This document shows, piece after piece, positions 13,560-24,735 of a DNA stretch of 64,000 nt; the stretch's first letter is position 1, and every line of letters begins with the position of its first letter. A program made the translations under genes and the position numbers. The stretch is from positions 620,001 through 684,000 of the forward strand of contig JAVHKY010000013.1 of assembly GCA_035079385.1 (NCBI GenBank), in the 5' to 3' direction. This DNA is from Aspidiotus rigidus (Eukaryota > Arthropoda > Insecta > Hemiptera > Diaspididae). The notes below the pieces were generated by a model. That model had not been told where the DNA came from. It was given only the letters and a program-made list of their open reading frames with translations, and ran no database searches.

Positions 13560-13688
13560 CTCTGTCCGCAAATAGAATGGGTCACGTCAACAAACCCGCG
13601 ACCCGCTTTCATGCAAAAAAAATTGATTACGATGCGAGGAAGCGGTTCGCGGGTTTGTTTACGCGACCCATTCTATTTGCGGACAGAG
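13560..13688. mobile_element. palindromic MITE, copy 1
   Basis: The 129-bp element is one long imperfect palindrome. The left arm starts CTCTGTCCGCAAATAGAATG and the right arm ends with its complement; GGGTTTGTTTACG-like blocks pair further inside. A second copy lies at 57524-57651 with the same core. The flanks are TAT/ATA, which fits a TA target duplication of Tc1/mariner-type elements, but the exact ends are uncertain. Confidence 0.75.
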
Positions 13689-16600
13689 CATAGACGAGAT
13701 GATGAAAGATATCTACAATTTATATTGGTCCAGTATCAAAATGAACCATGAAAAATATCTATAACTCCAGAATTCCGGACTAATTAATTAGGTACCTATA
13801 ATCGAATTAAATTAAATTTTTGAATATCAAAGAAACAATGGTTCAAAAACTTTAGGGTAAGGGTTTTACAGACAGAATTTTGATGGATAGATAGTTTCCT
13901 ATGGATCATATTCTTGGATTAGACCAACCTATATACATTATTGAATCTTCGTAGAATATATATTGAAGAGCTTTCTGTGCTTCGCATCGCGTAGTAAAAA
14001 AATGTAGAATTATGATAATCAATTCGAAGAACAAAAAGCCTTAGGTCTAAAAGGCTAAAATTCTGCCGCTTGAAATCTCAATAACAAAATCTCAAGCGAA
14101 GGTTTACAGAACCTCATTTGAGAGTCCAATTATGCTCGCGCGTTCAAACTGAAATACCTATACTGAAATAAAGTATAATTCAAGCCAAATTTAAGCTATC
14201 AATATAACTTACGTAAATTGACCATGAAAACTAATAACAAACTTCAAAGGAACTGAGTTATCAATTATACGTTTGGTGAAATTAGCACAAATACCTATTA
14301 ACATTATTAGCAATTCATCGTCAGTTTTGATACGTTCCTTTTTTTATGTCATTTAAAATAAATCATAATTAATTATTGCAATATCTTTGAATTTTTATTA
14401 TATACATAGGTAGCTTTGGTACCGTATATTAGGATCGAGACGAAACGAAATAAAATAAGCATCGTAAAGGTAGGTAGATCGGTAGATCAAAATATTGGAA
14501 GAAGGGTGTACAGATGATGTATCGGCGATCCAGAAGAAAAATAAGACTCAGTCGAGTAGACGATTAGGTACCATACAAGTTACCGGTACTTGAAATAAGA
14601 TTCATTCTGACGAATCAAGCGTTCTAATTTCTTTTCAAGGAATATAAATTTATTCATTAATAAAGAGATTCTTGTTTTTCTGTATTGAGAGGTACCAACA
14701 TACGACTAAAATTGGTCTATGTAAATACAGTCGCGGTTAGCGGTTACGAAATGACTCTTAAAAGATGAAGTTTACTGTAATATTTGTGAATTATTATTAC
14801 CTATTGCTTATCAATAAATTATTTTAGTTAATTATTTATTATTAAAAATAATACTAGAGATAGTGAATAGCCAACAGTAATAAAATTTCGTGTTCGATTG
14901 AGAGTTGACAAAAAATGTTGTCGCGGTCAAGAGCTATTGCAGAGATGCATGAAAAGTTTTTCGCTAAAATAAATCAATAACACGGTGATCAATAATAATC
15001 AATGTATAGCCTACTATAGTTAGGTACCTAGTCAATAATTTTCAATCACAATAGGGGTACGATAAAAGCAAAAGCAAGACCAGCAGCAGCTGCAGCTCTC
15101 ACATTATGTTATGAATAACTGCTCTTACACTTTATCAACCAGATTATTATCACTTGCGCATACCTATCTTATAGAGTTCCTTAGTAGTCGTAGGTAGCAG
15201 TAGATATATAATATTCTTTCTGGCGCAATCAAGCGCAGAGAGTAATTTCTATCAATTTCTGTCATTTTTCAACCTCTCAAAAAATCCTTCAATTTTTCAA
15301 TCGAATATTTAACTGTTTTTATATCAAATATGAATCATTTCACCCTATTTTTTCTTCCAAGCTAGTTCAAAAATTTCAGAGTTTTTGTAACAATTTTGCT
15401 AACATAGAGCATAATTTTCTCAGTTTTCAACCTCTCCAAAAATCCCTCAGATATTCTTTCTAGCGTACTAGCTGATTTCTGTAGCGCAGAGCCCATTTTC
15501 CCCATTTTTCAACTTCACCAAAAATCGTAGAAATCTTCTAATTTTTCATACGGAATATTTGACTGTTTTCAAAGTAAATATGAATCATTTCACTCTATTT
15601 TTCTTCTTCACAGGTTCAAAAATTTTAGGACTTTTGTATCATTTTTCTCTATTTTTAACCCTCATATGTGAACCAATTTATAAAGTCTCACAATTAAGCT
15701 ACACACATATCAACTTTAACGCACACATCTACTACGCATACTAGTCTGTATACAGTATCTCTCTTTTACGTCTGTATACAGTATCTCTCTTTTACTCGTT
15801 AAAGATCATGCGAGAATACTTACAGATTTTTTTATCCATGAGAACACCAATCTAATTCAGTAAACAATATGTGATTCATTATCGGAAAAATTTACTATAC
15901 CTTAAAAATTGTTGGAACTTATACATTTTAATTATAACACGGCGAGGTATCCGTTCTAATTTGATAAGAATAACTCCTACATATTTTTCACTATAGAATA
16001 ATTGAAGACAAAGTCATTTGTATTTATTTACAATTCCTCCGTTCAAATAATAACTGAAAATTGAGAAACTGTATGTAGGTTCAGACACAAGAAAATTTTT
16101 TTAATAAGTTACTCTGGAGGGTAAAAAATTCGAAATTATCAATAAAAAATGGACAGTATTCTTTACATATTCTCACAATCCTGATTACGTCGTTCAAATA
16201 CTGATCATATCAATCTGTTCATTTCCCGAACATTGAAACGGGTAAGTCAACTTGGATCCCAAATTAATCATCAACCTCCTCAGCTTTGTTATTTTGAAAT
16301 CTAGATGTTATTATACGTAATTAACGAAATTATTTCTGATTACCGTATTTAGTTTTTATTTTCGTTCTTTCATTTCATGACAATTTCATTAATTTCGTTA
16401 TTCGTTTTTGTTCGTGCAACATCTTTGATACCTATAAACTAGATGAACATACCTTCCTATATTTTTTTAGAACAGAAATCAAAAATAATAAAAACAAACT
16501 TAATAGGTTTCCCAAGTATGTTCTCGAACCAATGTGAAGTCTAAATAATCGAAAAATGAACGAATACAATTTATAGTTTGATACGACAATGCAATTATGC

Positions 16601-17109
16601 CTCTTCTGCAGAATTCCACCCCAGATTATACTTCGTCAAACCGCTTCTTCTGAGAAAGTAACCCCAGGAGCGCCTTGAAACTTATTTTTCTCATCAAGTT
16701 TTTTAAAAAATAGCTTTCACAACAACGTTCGAAAAATATTTACAATTTATTAAAGTACGAACAAAATTTTTTCCTCAATTTTTAATTCATTACGAACTAA
16801 CGAGAATTCTCTCGTACAGTACCTACGTACTAACAATTAATAGAATATAAATATTATACAGTAGAGAGGACGTCGTCAATGGAAAAGAAAAAGTACGGAA
16901 ATTACGTATACGAACGAAAAGAAACATCGGATTTACACGCGACAGATGCAAGCATTTTATGCAGTACATGAAAAACTAAAATAATTACGATTGTGTATCC
17001 ACGAAGTGTTTACGTGTATAGACTTTTTTATCAGGTGTATTATGTTGTTTCAATTTTTCTTGGACCTGAAACAAATAATATTTTCTAAAATTAGTTTTTA
17101 TCCAGTTCA
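13689..17109. other. non-coding interval with local duplications
   Basis: No gene is seen. Two imperfect direct copies of about 170 bp (about 15250-15420 and 15490-15650) share ATATGAATCATTTCACCCTA-like and TTTTTCAAC blocks. A 26-bp unit beginning GTCTGTATACAG is perfectly doubled at 15744-15795. A 32-bp segment (15199-15230) recurs inverted at 30197-30228. Confidence 0.6.
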
Positions 17110-18659
17110 TTAGTCTATTTGAAGTTTTTCAAGTCTCACTTTATCAGCTTCTTCTTCTGTTCCGAAAATTTGAATGTACAGACCATTACACAATTTATCC
17201 CTTCCGTGCATGAAATACAATTGGCCGAGAGTGCAACCGATGTCTTTGATTAACTGAAAGAAAAGTTAAAATAATATTGGAATATCATAATAAGTTTCTC
17301 ATTTTGATTACCAACTTCTTTGATCTGTTTTCTAACATCCTCTTCATCATTCCACTTCAAATCGAACGTTGAGTGATTTACATACAGTAAATAATATCCG
17401 CCCTTGAATACAATTGCATTGGAAGCTAGAATAGAAATGGATATTTTAGTATCATATTATAGTGAAAAACTAATATTTATATATTGATATAAACATAACC
17501 CACCCATATCATTCGGGTTGATTGGTTGAAGCGCTTTCTCAATAATCATTCTGTTCATTGGGTCGTCATACCCGATTTTTTCAAAAATACTAATCCATTG
17601 CTGTGATTGAATCTCGCATACCTTCGGGTCATCATCATGAGCGATTTTCGCTGAAACAGTACTGTAGAATTTTACCAGCGCAGATGCGATACGTACAACG
17701 TTTATACATCGGTAACTATCAAATCTTTTCCGTATTATTGAAGCAGCGGGTGTCAAATTAAAATATAATGTAAGAATCCATTTTTCGAGATCGCTTAGGT
17801 AGGCTTTAACAATTAACCACGGTGGTATAGCTTGCTCCATTGAGATTTGGTACAGAGGTCTTGCACTTAGTTTAGCATTCGCGACTCTTAGACCTGACTT
17901 TACAGTCTTCACTTTTGTCTCCAACACCGTAATTATTGACGATACTTCCGCTGTCACGTCCGCTGGTATGTTTCGATCTTTAATCAATTCTTTGAACTAA
18001 AACATGTAAACAATTCGTATTAAAGATGTAAATTTAGATGAAAGAGAAAAAAAATAATACACTTACTTCTTCTAATTTCGATTTCTTCGGTTTTGGTGGT
18101 GATATTGGCGGCGACGGTACCTGATAAATGAAAGATGAAAAAGTTTTAGAATTTAGTTATGCCGCGCTCGATTTCGGTATCTAGCAGAGTATACAAGACG
18201 ATCGACGAATGTGATTTTTGATGGAACATAAATCAAGACGTCGATGGTTTGAAGATTCAGCTTGTAATACGTATCAACAATTCCCTCAAAATTTACAAAC
18301 ACTATTGATCCAAAACTTCCGTCCGCATTCATCAAAATCGCGCATTCACCTGACAAACTCGAATTTGCGAATAGACTTACCGAATCAAGTTTTAGTTCAG
18401 CTTTCCAGTCTGACTCCGTCTCTTCAATACTCCACATTGAGTCGAGTATTTCCTTCATGAGTTCCTCGAAATCTGACGATTGGGTTTCAGTTGGGATTCT
18501 TTGTATTCTGTCTCTCAGGTTACCCAAATTAGTTTTCTTCGTTATCAATAGATTCAAATTTTTTTCCGAAGGATCGGTAATACTTTCAATTTTTTTTCGA
18601 ATTCCAGCGAACTCGACTCGCAATAAACGAATATTGGGTACGGTTACCGTAGGTGCCAT
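17110..18659 (-). CDS. unrecognised five-exon gene, about 357 residues
   Basis: Exons read on the minus strand: 18381-18659, 18067-18120, 17504-17996, 17312-17425 and 17110-17243. Phases join cleanly to 358 codons including the stop. The start MAPTVTVPNIRLL is the first ATG after an upstream in-frame break. The second exon encodes only a Pro/Lys linker (VPSPPISPPKPKKSKLEE). The long third exon is mixed helical with several Trp (AIPPWLIVKAYLSDLEKWIL). The C-terminus is acidic and charged. No signal peptide, zinc ligand pattern or catalytic motif is visible. The last acceptor needs an AG 6 bases past a better-looking one to keep frame, so that junction is the weakest. I do not recognise the family. 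Confidence 0.65.
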
Positions 18660-18887
18660 TATTGTAAAGGAAACTGTGAGAAATCAGGAAGATGATTAGA
18701 ACATTTGAACGGGCAAATACCGGTATGCATAATAGAAAAAAGCAATTATTCGAATGAAATATCGTCGTAAACTGTTCATAAATTGTTCTTTTGATTCGTA
18801 ATTACTTACATCACATCCAATATCAATATAGGTATCATACAACCAGTCACTGCATACAACGGAAATCGAATCGTTATAGTATATTAC

Positions 18888-18920
18888 ACGACAGTAGCGA
18901 GCGCTAACCGCTACTGTCGT
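18888..18920. repeat. 12-bp perfect hairpin
   Basis: Arms ACGACAGTAGCG (18888-18899) and CGCTACTGTCGT (18909-18920) flank a 9-base loop, 20 bases before the MITE at 18940. Possibly a remnant end of another element. Confidence 0.55.
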
Positions 18921-18939
18921 TTGTAAAATCTATAAAGAG

Positions 18940-19197
18940 CTTAGACCATATAATAGATAGACCGAGCATAGTGATTAGTAGTGCAATAAGGATCATCGGA
19001 CCCTTTATGGGTAGCGCGGTTGACTGCGGAGAAGGAGACGCTGCACTGTGTGTTTCACTCCGCCGCGCGTTCACCCGCTATGCGCATGAAAATGTAAACA
19101 GGGTCCAGTGATCCTTATTTTCTTATCATGTCCTCGCATCAATGGTTAACATACGCTTATATGGCCGATGCTCGGTCTATCTATTATATGGTCTAAG
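18940..19197. mobile_element. 258-bp MITE with perfect 8-bp target duplication
   Basis: Perfect 30-bp terminal inverted repeats start CTTAGACCATATAATAGATA. They are flanked by a perfect octamer duplication ATAAAGAG (18932-18939 and 19198-19205). Inside, a further imperfect pair (AATAAGGATCA...GGACCC) extends the symmetry. Eight-base duplications are made by hAT and P superfamilies; the end sequence is not a typical hAT CAG start. No open frame. Confidence 0.9.
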
Positions 19198-19205
19198 ATA
19201 AAGAG

Positions 19206-19425
19206 CATAAAGTAGACGAATGACGACCAGTGACGACGAAACATCTGGGAAAGTCGAGTCACTCACACAGACAAGCACTCTGAACAAACAGTGGTGCCAC
19301 ATATGATACACAACATATTTTTTGTGTTGCTATCATTTTTCTCACTCTTCTGTCGTTAGTAGAGGCATTGTTTATTGGGAATGTTGTTCGCTTCAAGGCT
19401 GCAACACCAGATCCGTTCTTGATTA
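19206..19425. other. spacer between MITE and P-like element
   Basis: About 220 bases with no gene or repeat seen. It separates two elements that both have 8-bp duplications. Confidence 0.4.
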
Positions 19426-19433
19426 GATGTAAG

Positions 19434-21744
19434 TATAATACACTAGAACGACAAGTACGAGCACTCGCTTTCAGAAAATGTTCACATTAACTCAGCTTCC
19501 AATTTATAACACAATGAGCGCTGCAGTCGACAAACGTCCCGCTCGACAATTGTCATACACTGTTATCTATAGGAAATTCTCACTTTTGAATTGAAAAAAG
19601 TGCGTGAAGTATAAATTTTTCGTAAAGTATATCTTCTCGATCCTTTATTATTGGGGTTATTGAGTTACGAGTTTATGACTATGCGAAATTATCATGCCTG
19701 AGCGTTGTTTCGTTACAAACTGTAATAGCGGATACGATCAAGAAGTAAAGTTCTGCAAAGAGAATGGCTTGAAGCCAAAATCGTTATTCAAAGCACCTAA
19801 GGTGAGTGAAATGGTTCAAGTTTGATGTTTAATGCAATTCGAATTATGAAACATGTAATCACATTGCAGGATCCTGAATTACTGAAGAAATGGCAACTCG
19901 CCATTCCAAGACTAGATAAAACGTTAGCTTCCTGCCACTTCGTTTGTGAAAAACATTTTAGCGATGTTTTCATTGAACGGTTCTATCGTACCAAATTAAA
20001 GGATGGCTCTGAGCACTTGATACCTAGAGAACGCACTATTTTATTGCCGGGTGCAGTGCCTACGAAATTCCCTGGATGCCCAAAATATCTATCAAAGAAG
20101 TCCCCAAGGAAAAAGAAACCACCAATTCGAGGTCCACCAATTACTGGAAGAGGTGAACGCCGAAAAATCTTCAACAATACAGACGATCCAGTATCTACAT
20201 CGAATGCAGGTACATATTCATGATACGTACCAAAGTTAGAACTTTTTATTGTAAAAACTGCATTATCACATAATATTCAAGAATAACGCTGTTCCTACTC
20301 CAAATACATCGTTGAAGCCACCTAAAGGCAGTAATGTGTCAAATGAAGAAATGTTCTCAACTTTTCTGAGTACGATGGATATGAATCAAATATTGGACAA
20401 AGATGAGGACAAATTTTCAGCAAATGACATATGGTCTTTTGCCATGGACTATGGTGCCAGTGAAATCGAAGATGAAGACGAACTTATTGGAAATTACCTC
20501 GATATAATGGAAGATTTCAATGAAGCTGAGGAATTCTGTAAAGTGGAGCACACGGGTGGTTACGTCGTTCGGAAAGCGTCGAGAAGATTTACAAAATGCG
20601 AAAATTGTTTAATATCTTTGCAAGGAGACAGAGAAGCTGCTGGTAAATACTTAGCCACGAAAGATTAATTTCAAGTTCTCTATGTTCCAAGTCGTGATGT
20701 TGTTGCCTTACTGTCTTACTTGGAGAGGAAAATAAATAACGCAATTGGCAGCAGTGAAGAGGGCGTAGGTAATTTGAAGCCAGACACCTTCTTCCATATT
20801 TGCCGGAAAGTTGATCAAAATATTGTACAGAATGCTCTTTCAATTGGTTGTAGTAGTCCAAATCATGCGGACACGCTGACCACCAAAATTGTTCATTTTT
20901 ACTTAATGATGAGAATCAATTTTGTGTTACGAGAAGCTAAAAAGATAGTGAGTAAGATAAGACAAAAGAAAGCTTTAAAAAAGAAATCAAAACTCGTCAC
21001 CTAGATAACTAAGTGTAATACCTAATTAAGTAGCGACTATTTTCTTTTTAAAAATTATTGGTTATAATACATAAATTTGTGCAATTGTTTAAGCGAACGA
21101 TTTTCAAAGTTTTCTTTCATTCGGCAATTTATCCAAGAAGTTACTCGCAAACTGTACAATTTTTTATCCCGATTGATTTGTAGACGTAAGGAAAACGTAC
21201 AATGGAACGCCCGAATCATCGCTCACACTTTTTTTTTTCTTTACTAACTTTTCGCAAGAATGAGTACAATGAAGAAAGTTACAAAAAACGATGGGAACTA
21301 ACAGGTATTTCGGTAGTGTCGATAAGATGAAAACTCTGCAAGTAATTATCTTGAAAACAATTTTGTTCAATAACACAGAGATCTCAAAAATACGAATGAT
21401 CTTTCCTTCATTCTGTTTCGACGTTTCAATATTTAGCCGTTGAGGAACGAAATAAAAAATCTTATGTTTAAAAGTGGATAGCAGTGCCTTCCATTATTCA
21501 TGATAATAAGTTTTATTCAAATTATTAAGCAATATTGAGGTTATAATATCTAGATAAATGACGACGAGAAATATGTGAAAAACACTCTAAACAATGATGA
21601 ATAATACGTATTGCAATTTGCGACTCGGACGGTTGTCGGATGCAGCGCGCTACAGCGGATAACATTGCAAGCTTGTAGTAGTGTTCCGCTTTTTGCGTGG
21701 CTTCATGTACGGAGTGCTCGTACTTGTCGTTCTAGTGTATTATA
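19434..21744 (+). mobile_element. P-element-like transposon, internally deleted
   Basis: The ends are perfect 33-bp inverted repeats beginning TATAATACACTAGAACGACA (19434-19466 and 21712-21744). They are bounded by a perfect 8-bp duplication GATGTAAG (19426-19433 and 21745-21752). P elements have repeats of about 31 bp and 8-bp duplications, and the element encodes a THAP domain, the DNA-binding domain of P transposase. The 2311-bp length and coding content are too small for the whole transposase, so this is a non-autonomous derivative. Intact ends and duplication suggest recent movement. Confidence 0.93.
19694..21004 (+). pseudogene. THAP-domain P-type transposase, catalytic core missing
   Basis: The first exon, 19694-19801, starts MPERCFVTNCNSGYDQE. 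A second, from 19870 to about 20209, continues with ASCHFVCEKHFSD and AVPTKFPGC. This gives the THAP zinc ligands (C-x4-C, C and H of CHFVCEKHF) and the closing AVPTKF motif. A third block (about 20282-20668) ends in a segment like the C-terminal part of THAP9/P transposases (GGYVVRKASRRFTKCENC). An in-frame TAA at 20666 interrupts it, and the same frame continues to 21004. The RNase-H-like catalytic region expected between the THAP and C-terminal parts is absent. It may still make a THAP-only protein, which in P elements can act as a repressor; that is inference. Confidence 0.85.
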
Positions 21745-22285
21745 GATGTAAGATTCGTTATTTTTTATTCGTTCGTTACAGGCTTTCGTTACAAGACGCC
21801 TTTTTTTAGCTTTTGATGCTTCTTCCATATTTGTTTTAATAGAGTTTCTTAAAAGTTATTTTAACCAGAACTTCTTTTTAAAGTTGTATTGAATCGTTGT
21901 TGTTAATAAAGGTAAAGACAATACTCTGAATCCAATTCATTTCCCAAGTTTGTTACGCCCCGGTATTTACATCAAAATTGGGATACGGTGCGGTACCGTA
22001 GGTGTTGTGTTTTTTTCCTTTTTTCTAATATCTGTTATCATCCTTTTCTTTTTTTTCTGCGTCTACGTGTACCTAGAGTTTGTACTGAACTTTCGATCTT
22101 TATTAGTAAATAAGTGTGACGTCAGCTCGAAAGCAGAAACATTTTCAGTTTATCCGCATGGAGCGCTATTGTTGATTTTTTTGTACAAGATTCCAAATAT
22201 CACAAGGAGCGCTACTAGTAGCAGTTTCTCTTTCTTCATTCTTTAAAAATTCTGTTGTGACCTGTACATTACCAAATTTTCAAGG

Positions 22286-22513
22286 CTATGAAAAAAACTT
22301 CTCATATTTTTTATTAAATTCAGTGAAATCCACACTACCAGTATTTTTTTTATTTTGATGTCTGTGGTTTACAGATTGACTGGAAGATTGTTGTGTAGTC
22401 TTATTCTTATTTTTTGTATCACTCTTAAATTGACTTGAATTTTGACAGGATTTATGAGTAACTTTATTTGTATCATTCTTAAATGTGTATTGACCCAGAC
22501 AATTTCTGCTCAT
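22286..22513 (-). CDS. small element protein, copy 1 (SRNCLGQ family)
   Basis: A 75-residue frame starting MSRNCLGQYTFKND, rich in Ser, Gln, Lys and Asn with no membrane segment. A second, broken copy of the same gene lies at 24559-24714, which supports it being real coding sequence. Function unknown. Confidence 0.6.
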   Translation of the reverse strand: MSRNCLGQYTFKNDTNKVTHKSCQNSSQFKSDTKNKNKTTQQSSSQSVNHRHQNKKNTGSVDFTEFNKKYEKFFS

Positions 22514-22611
22514 TTCATAACTTATCTTCCTATTATTGTAGGGTATTTAATGTTCTTTTAAATATTTTAGAATAGTCTTTTCAGTAATTTTATATTTCAA
22601 AGAAAAACTTC

Positions 22612-22704
22612 TCAACTATTTTTCTTGAAGCTGTATTCTCTTAATATTTGAATCAGCTCATTAGGAGTCACACAGTTCTTACAAAAATTGAAAAAATTTA
22701 TCAT
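22612..22704 (-). CDS. possible 30-residue peptide
   Basis: A short frame, MINFFNFCKNCVTPNELIQI and onward, is transcribed divergently from the gene at 22715. Its amphipathic, non-random composition is the only support. It may be the tail of a decayed longer gene. Confidence 0.3.
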   Translation of the reverse strand: MINFFNFCKNCVTPNELIQILREYSFKKNS

Positions 22705-22714
22705 TTAAATAAAT

Positions 22715-23437
22715 ATGGAAAATGATTTATGTAATAAAGTTAATTCCCTAAATATAAAGAAAAGAAAAACATCATTGAGGCAAAAATTAAATAATAAACT
22801 TAGACCTATTAAGTCTTTTCCAACATATTTAGAAATTATAAATAGGAAATATGATAATTTTATAACAGAATTTTTAAATCGAGAAATAGAGAGTAATCAA
22901 CCAATAGATATAAAATTGATGTTAAGAGAAAATAATTTATCTTTTGAATATTTTAAAAAGAGATATTTTGAAACCAGAGGAGAAAAATTTAAAAAAATAA
23001 ATTTTAATTATGATACAGCGAAGAATTTAAATAGAGTAAATCAGAAGTATAAAGAAGCACGTAATGCAGTATTCATGGGAACTGCTACAGAGGATCAAAT
23101 AAATATTTATAAAAAAAGAGTACAGAGTGCAAATAAAGCGCAACTAACAAGACTAATAAATAAGTATGGAATCCGGGAAGGGACAAGCCGTTATCAAGAA
23201 TGGATAGCACAAAAGGGCACTGATTACAATCATGTAGAAAATCAATATAATGATCAACCAACTATCAACCTACCATCTACTAACTATCAACCAAGGGCTC
23301 GCAAAAATCTAAAAGGAGGTTGTTTAGATAAAGAAGAACTTAAAGAGACTGTAGATGGAGATGAAATCAACTATCAAAATAAATATTCTTCAAAAAGAAA
23401 AGGTTTATTAGAACAATGTGCAAAACCAATAAAATAA
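22715..23437 (+). CDS. unknown 240-residue basic element protein
   Basis: An intact frame starting MENDLCNKVNSLNIKKRK, strongly Lys/Arg/Asn-rich in its first two thirds, with an acidic segment (DKEELKETVDGDE) before a basic tail. It includes GGC within NLKGGCLDKEE, which resembles the small-residue sites cut by adenovirus-type proteases; this is only a resemblance. No membrane helix. An intact 240-codon frame inside a decayed insertion is notable. Structural or DNA-binding roles are possible but unproven. Confidence 0.7.
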   Translation: MENDLCNKVNSLNIKKRKTSLRQKLNNKLRPIKSFPTYLEIINRKYDNFITEFLNREIESNQPIDIKLMLRENNLSFEYFKKRYFETRGEKFKKINFNYDTAKNLNRVNQKYKEARNAVFMGTATEDQINIYKKRVQSANKAQLTRLINKYGIREGTSRYQEWIAQKGTDYNHVENQYNDQPTINLPSTNYQPRARKNLKGGCLDKEELKETVDGDEINYQNKYSSKRKGLLEQCAKPIK

Positions 23438-23460
23438 ATCTATTTTTCTTTATTATAAAT

Positions 23461-23928
23461 ATGTCAAACATGAATAATGAAATTATTACTTATGATCAAT
23501 TAGTATCAACAATAATTAGTGCAAATAAAATAGATGAAAATGTCAAAAACGAAATCAATTTTTTTCAAAATTTACCAGAAGGAGAGACAAAAAATAAATA
23601 TACAGAAAAATTGATTCCAGATTATATTCAAACTACCACTGCTGCAAAAAAACTCTCTCAAATAGTTGTTGATCAAAATAAAGAAATTGTTGACTTAGAA
23701 GAGATATTAGAAATTAAAGAAAATGAATTAGAAAAAGAAAACGCTAAAAATTATTGTTATGAAAGGGAAATGAAAAAAAGGAATATTGTTTTAGATTCTG
23801 AAATAAAAAAAATTGAACAACATTTCAAACAAAATGATTTAGCACTTTGTAATAAGAAAGAAAGATCAGCCAAAGAATTAGACAAATTACAGAAAGTATT
23901 AATGAAAAAAATGTTGGAACCGATATAA
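23461..23928 (+). CDS. unknown coiled-coil element protein
   Basis: The chosen start is MSNMNNEIITYDQL, 24 bases past the preceding stop; an earlier ATG at 23416 overlaps that gene and gives an unlikely hydrophobic leader. The 155-residue product has a long charged helical middle (EILEIKENELEKENAKN) with coiled-coil periodicity. It is co-directional with the 22715 gene and probably co-transcribed. Function unknown. Confidence 0.65.
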   Translation: MSNMNNEIITYDQLVSTIISANKIDENVKNEINFFQNLPEGETKNKYTEKLIPDYIQTTTAAKKLSQIVVDQNKEIVDLEEILEIKENELEKENAKNYCYEREMKKRNIVLDSEIKKIEQHFKQNDLALCNKKERSAKELDKLQKVLMKKMLEPI

Positions 23929-24106
23929 GTATAATAGTGTATATTATTATAAATAAAATTAAAATAAATATGTTTAGAACAAATAATATATTAGATTTAC
24001 CTTTGAAGTCATTTTGTCTTAAATCACAACAAATGTTTAATTGTTTTAAAAAATTAACTTGATTATTTATTATTTTATCTTTCTCTTTACATTTACTGCA
24101 ATCCAT
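23825..24106 (-). CDS. possible small membrane protein
   Basis: A 93-residue frame starts MDCSKCKEKDKIINNQ, a CxxC followed by a charged segment, then two hydrophobic stretches (about residues 38-85). It converges on and overlaps the end of the 23461 gene by about 100 bases, so its C-terminal part is doubtful. The N-terminal half, outside the overlap, looks coding. Confidence 0.4.
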   Translation of the reverse strand: MDCSKCKEKDKIINNQVNFLKQLNICCDLRQNDFKGKSNILFVLNIFILILFIIIYTIILISVPTFFSLILSVICLILWLIFLSYYKVLNHFV

Positions 24107-24119
24107 TTAAAATAAAAAT

Positions 24120-24290
24120 TTAAATATGTTTGTCTTTATATATTGGAACAATTTCTCTCAAGTCAGGTCTAGTAAAGCTGGATAATATTTTTTGAGATGA
24201 TTTTTGGATGTTGATATCATTTTTATTTCATTTCATTTATTAGCTTTATCAAAAGAACTATTTTCAAGAATATAGTATATATTTTAATAG
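24120..24290 (-). pseudogene. truncated minus-strand gene tail
   Basis: A frame without an initiating ATG reads SQKILSSFTRPDLREIVPIY and ends at a stop at 24120-24122, just before the MDCSKC start. A neighbouring frame upstream (YILENSSFDKANK) ends at a TGA, suggesting a frameshifted remnant. Unrecognised. Confidence 0.35.
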
Positions 24291-24329
24291 GGTACCTGAA
24301 ATACTTCCAGTCACTTTCAATTTTAATAT

Positions 24330-24420
24330 ATTTTAGGAAGGTTTTATGTCTATTTTGAGAAGGTTTTATGTCTATTTTGAGAAGGTTTTACACCTATTTT
24401 GAGAAGGTTTTTTGCCACAT
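24330..24420. repeat. 25-bp tandem repeat, element intergenic region
   Basis: Four units of GAAGGTTTTATGTCTATTTT with GAGA spacers lie head to tail. Related units return at 24736-24912 in a longer, more varied array. They flank the second SRNCLGQ copy. Confidence 0.8.
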
Positions 24421-24558
24421 TCCAATGTATTCTTTTTGTGTCTCACTCTCACATTTTTCATAGTTTATATTACAAATTTTCAAGGTTATGAAAAAAACTT
24501 CTCATATTTTTTATTAAATTCAGTCAAATTATTTACAGTACTAAAACTTTTTTTTATT

Positions 24559-24714
24559 TTAATGACTGTGGTTTACAGATTGACTAAAAGATTGTTCTGA
24601 AGGATTAGCTCTATTATTTTCTTTTATATCACTTTTAGGTTGAGTTGAATATTGATAAAAATGAGCAACTTTATCATTTTTAAATGTGTATTGACCAAGA
24701 CAATTTCTACTCAT
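24559..24714 (-). pseudogene. SRNCLGQ family small protein, copy 2, truncated
   Basis: It starts MSRNCLGQYTFKNDKVAHFY and parallels the copy at 22286-22513. A stop replaces a Gln codon after residue 51, and an indel beyond it disrupts the rest. The surrounding DNA (about 24472-24735) is a direct duplicate of about 22268-22535, including non-coding flanks, so the duplication was segmental. Confidence 0.65.
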
Positions 24715-24735
24715 TTCATAACTTATGTTCCTGTC

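Noticed and set aside
21950..22246. 98-codon hydrophobic frame left of the PolB element
   Set aside because: Phe/Leu runs come from T-rich DNA; no start context or homologue pattern.
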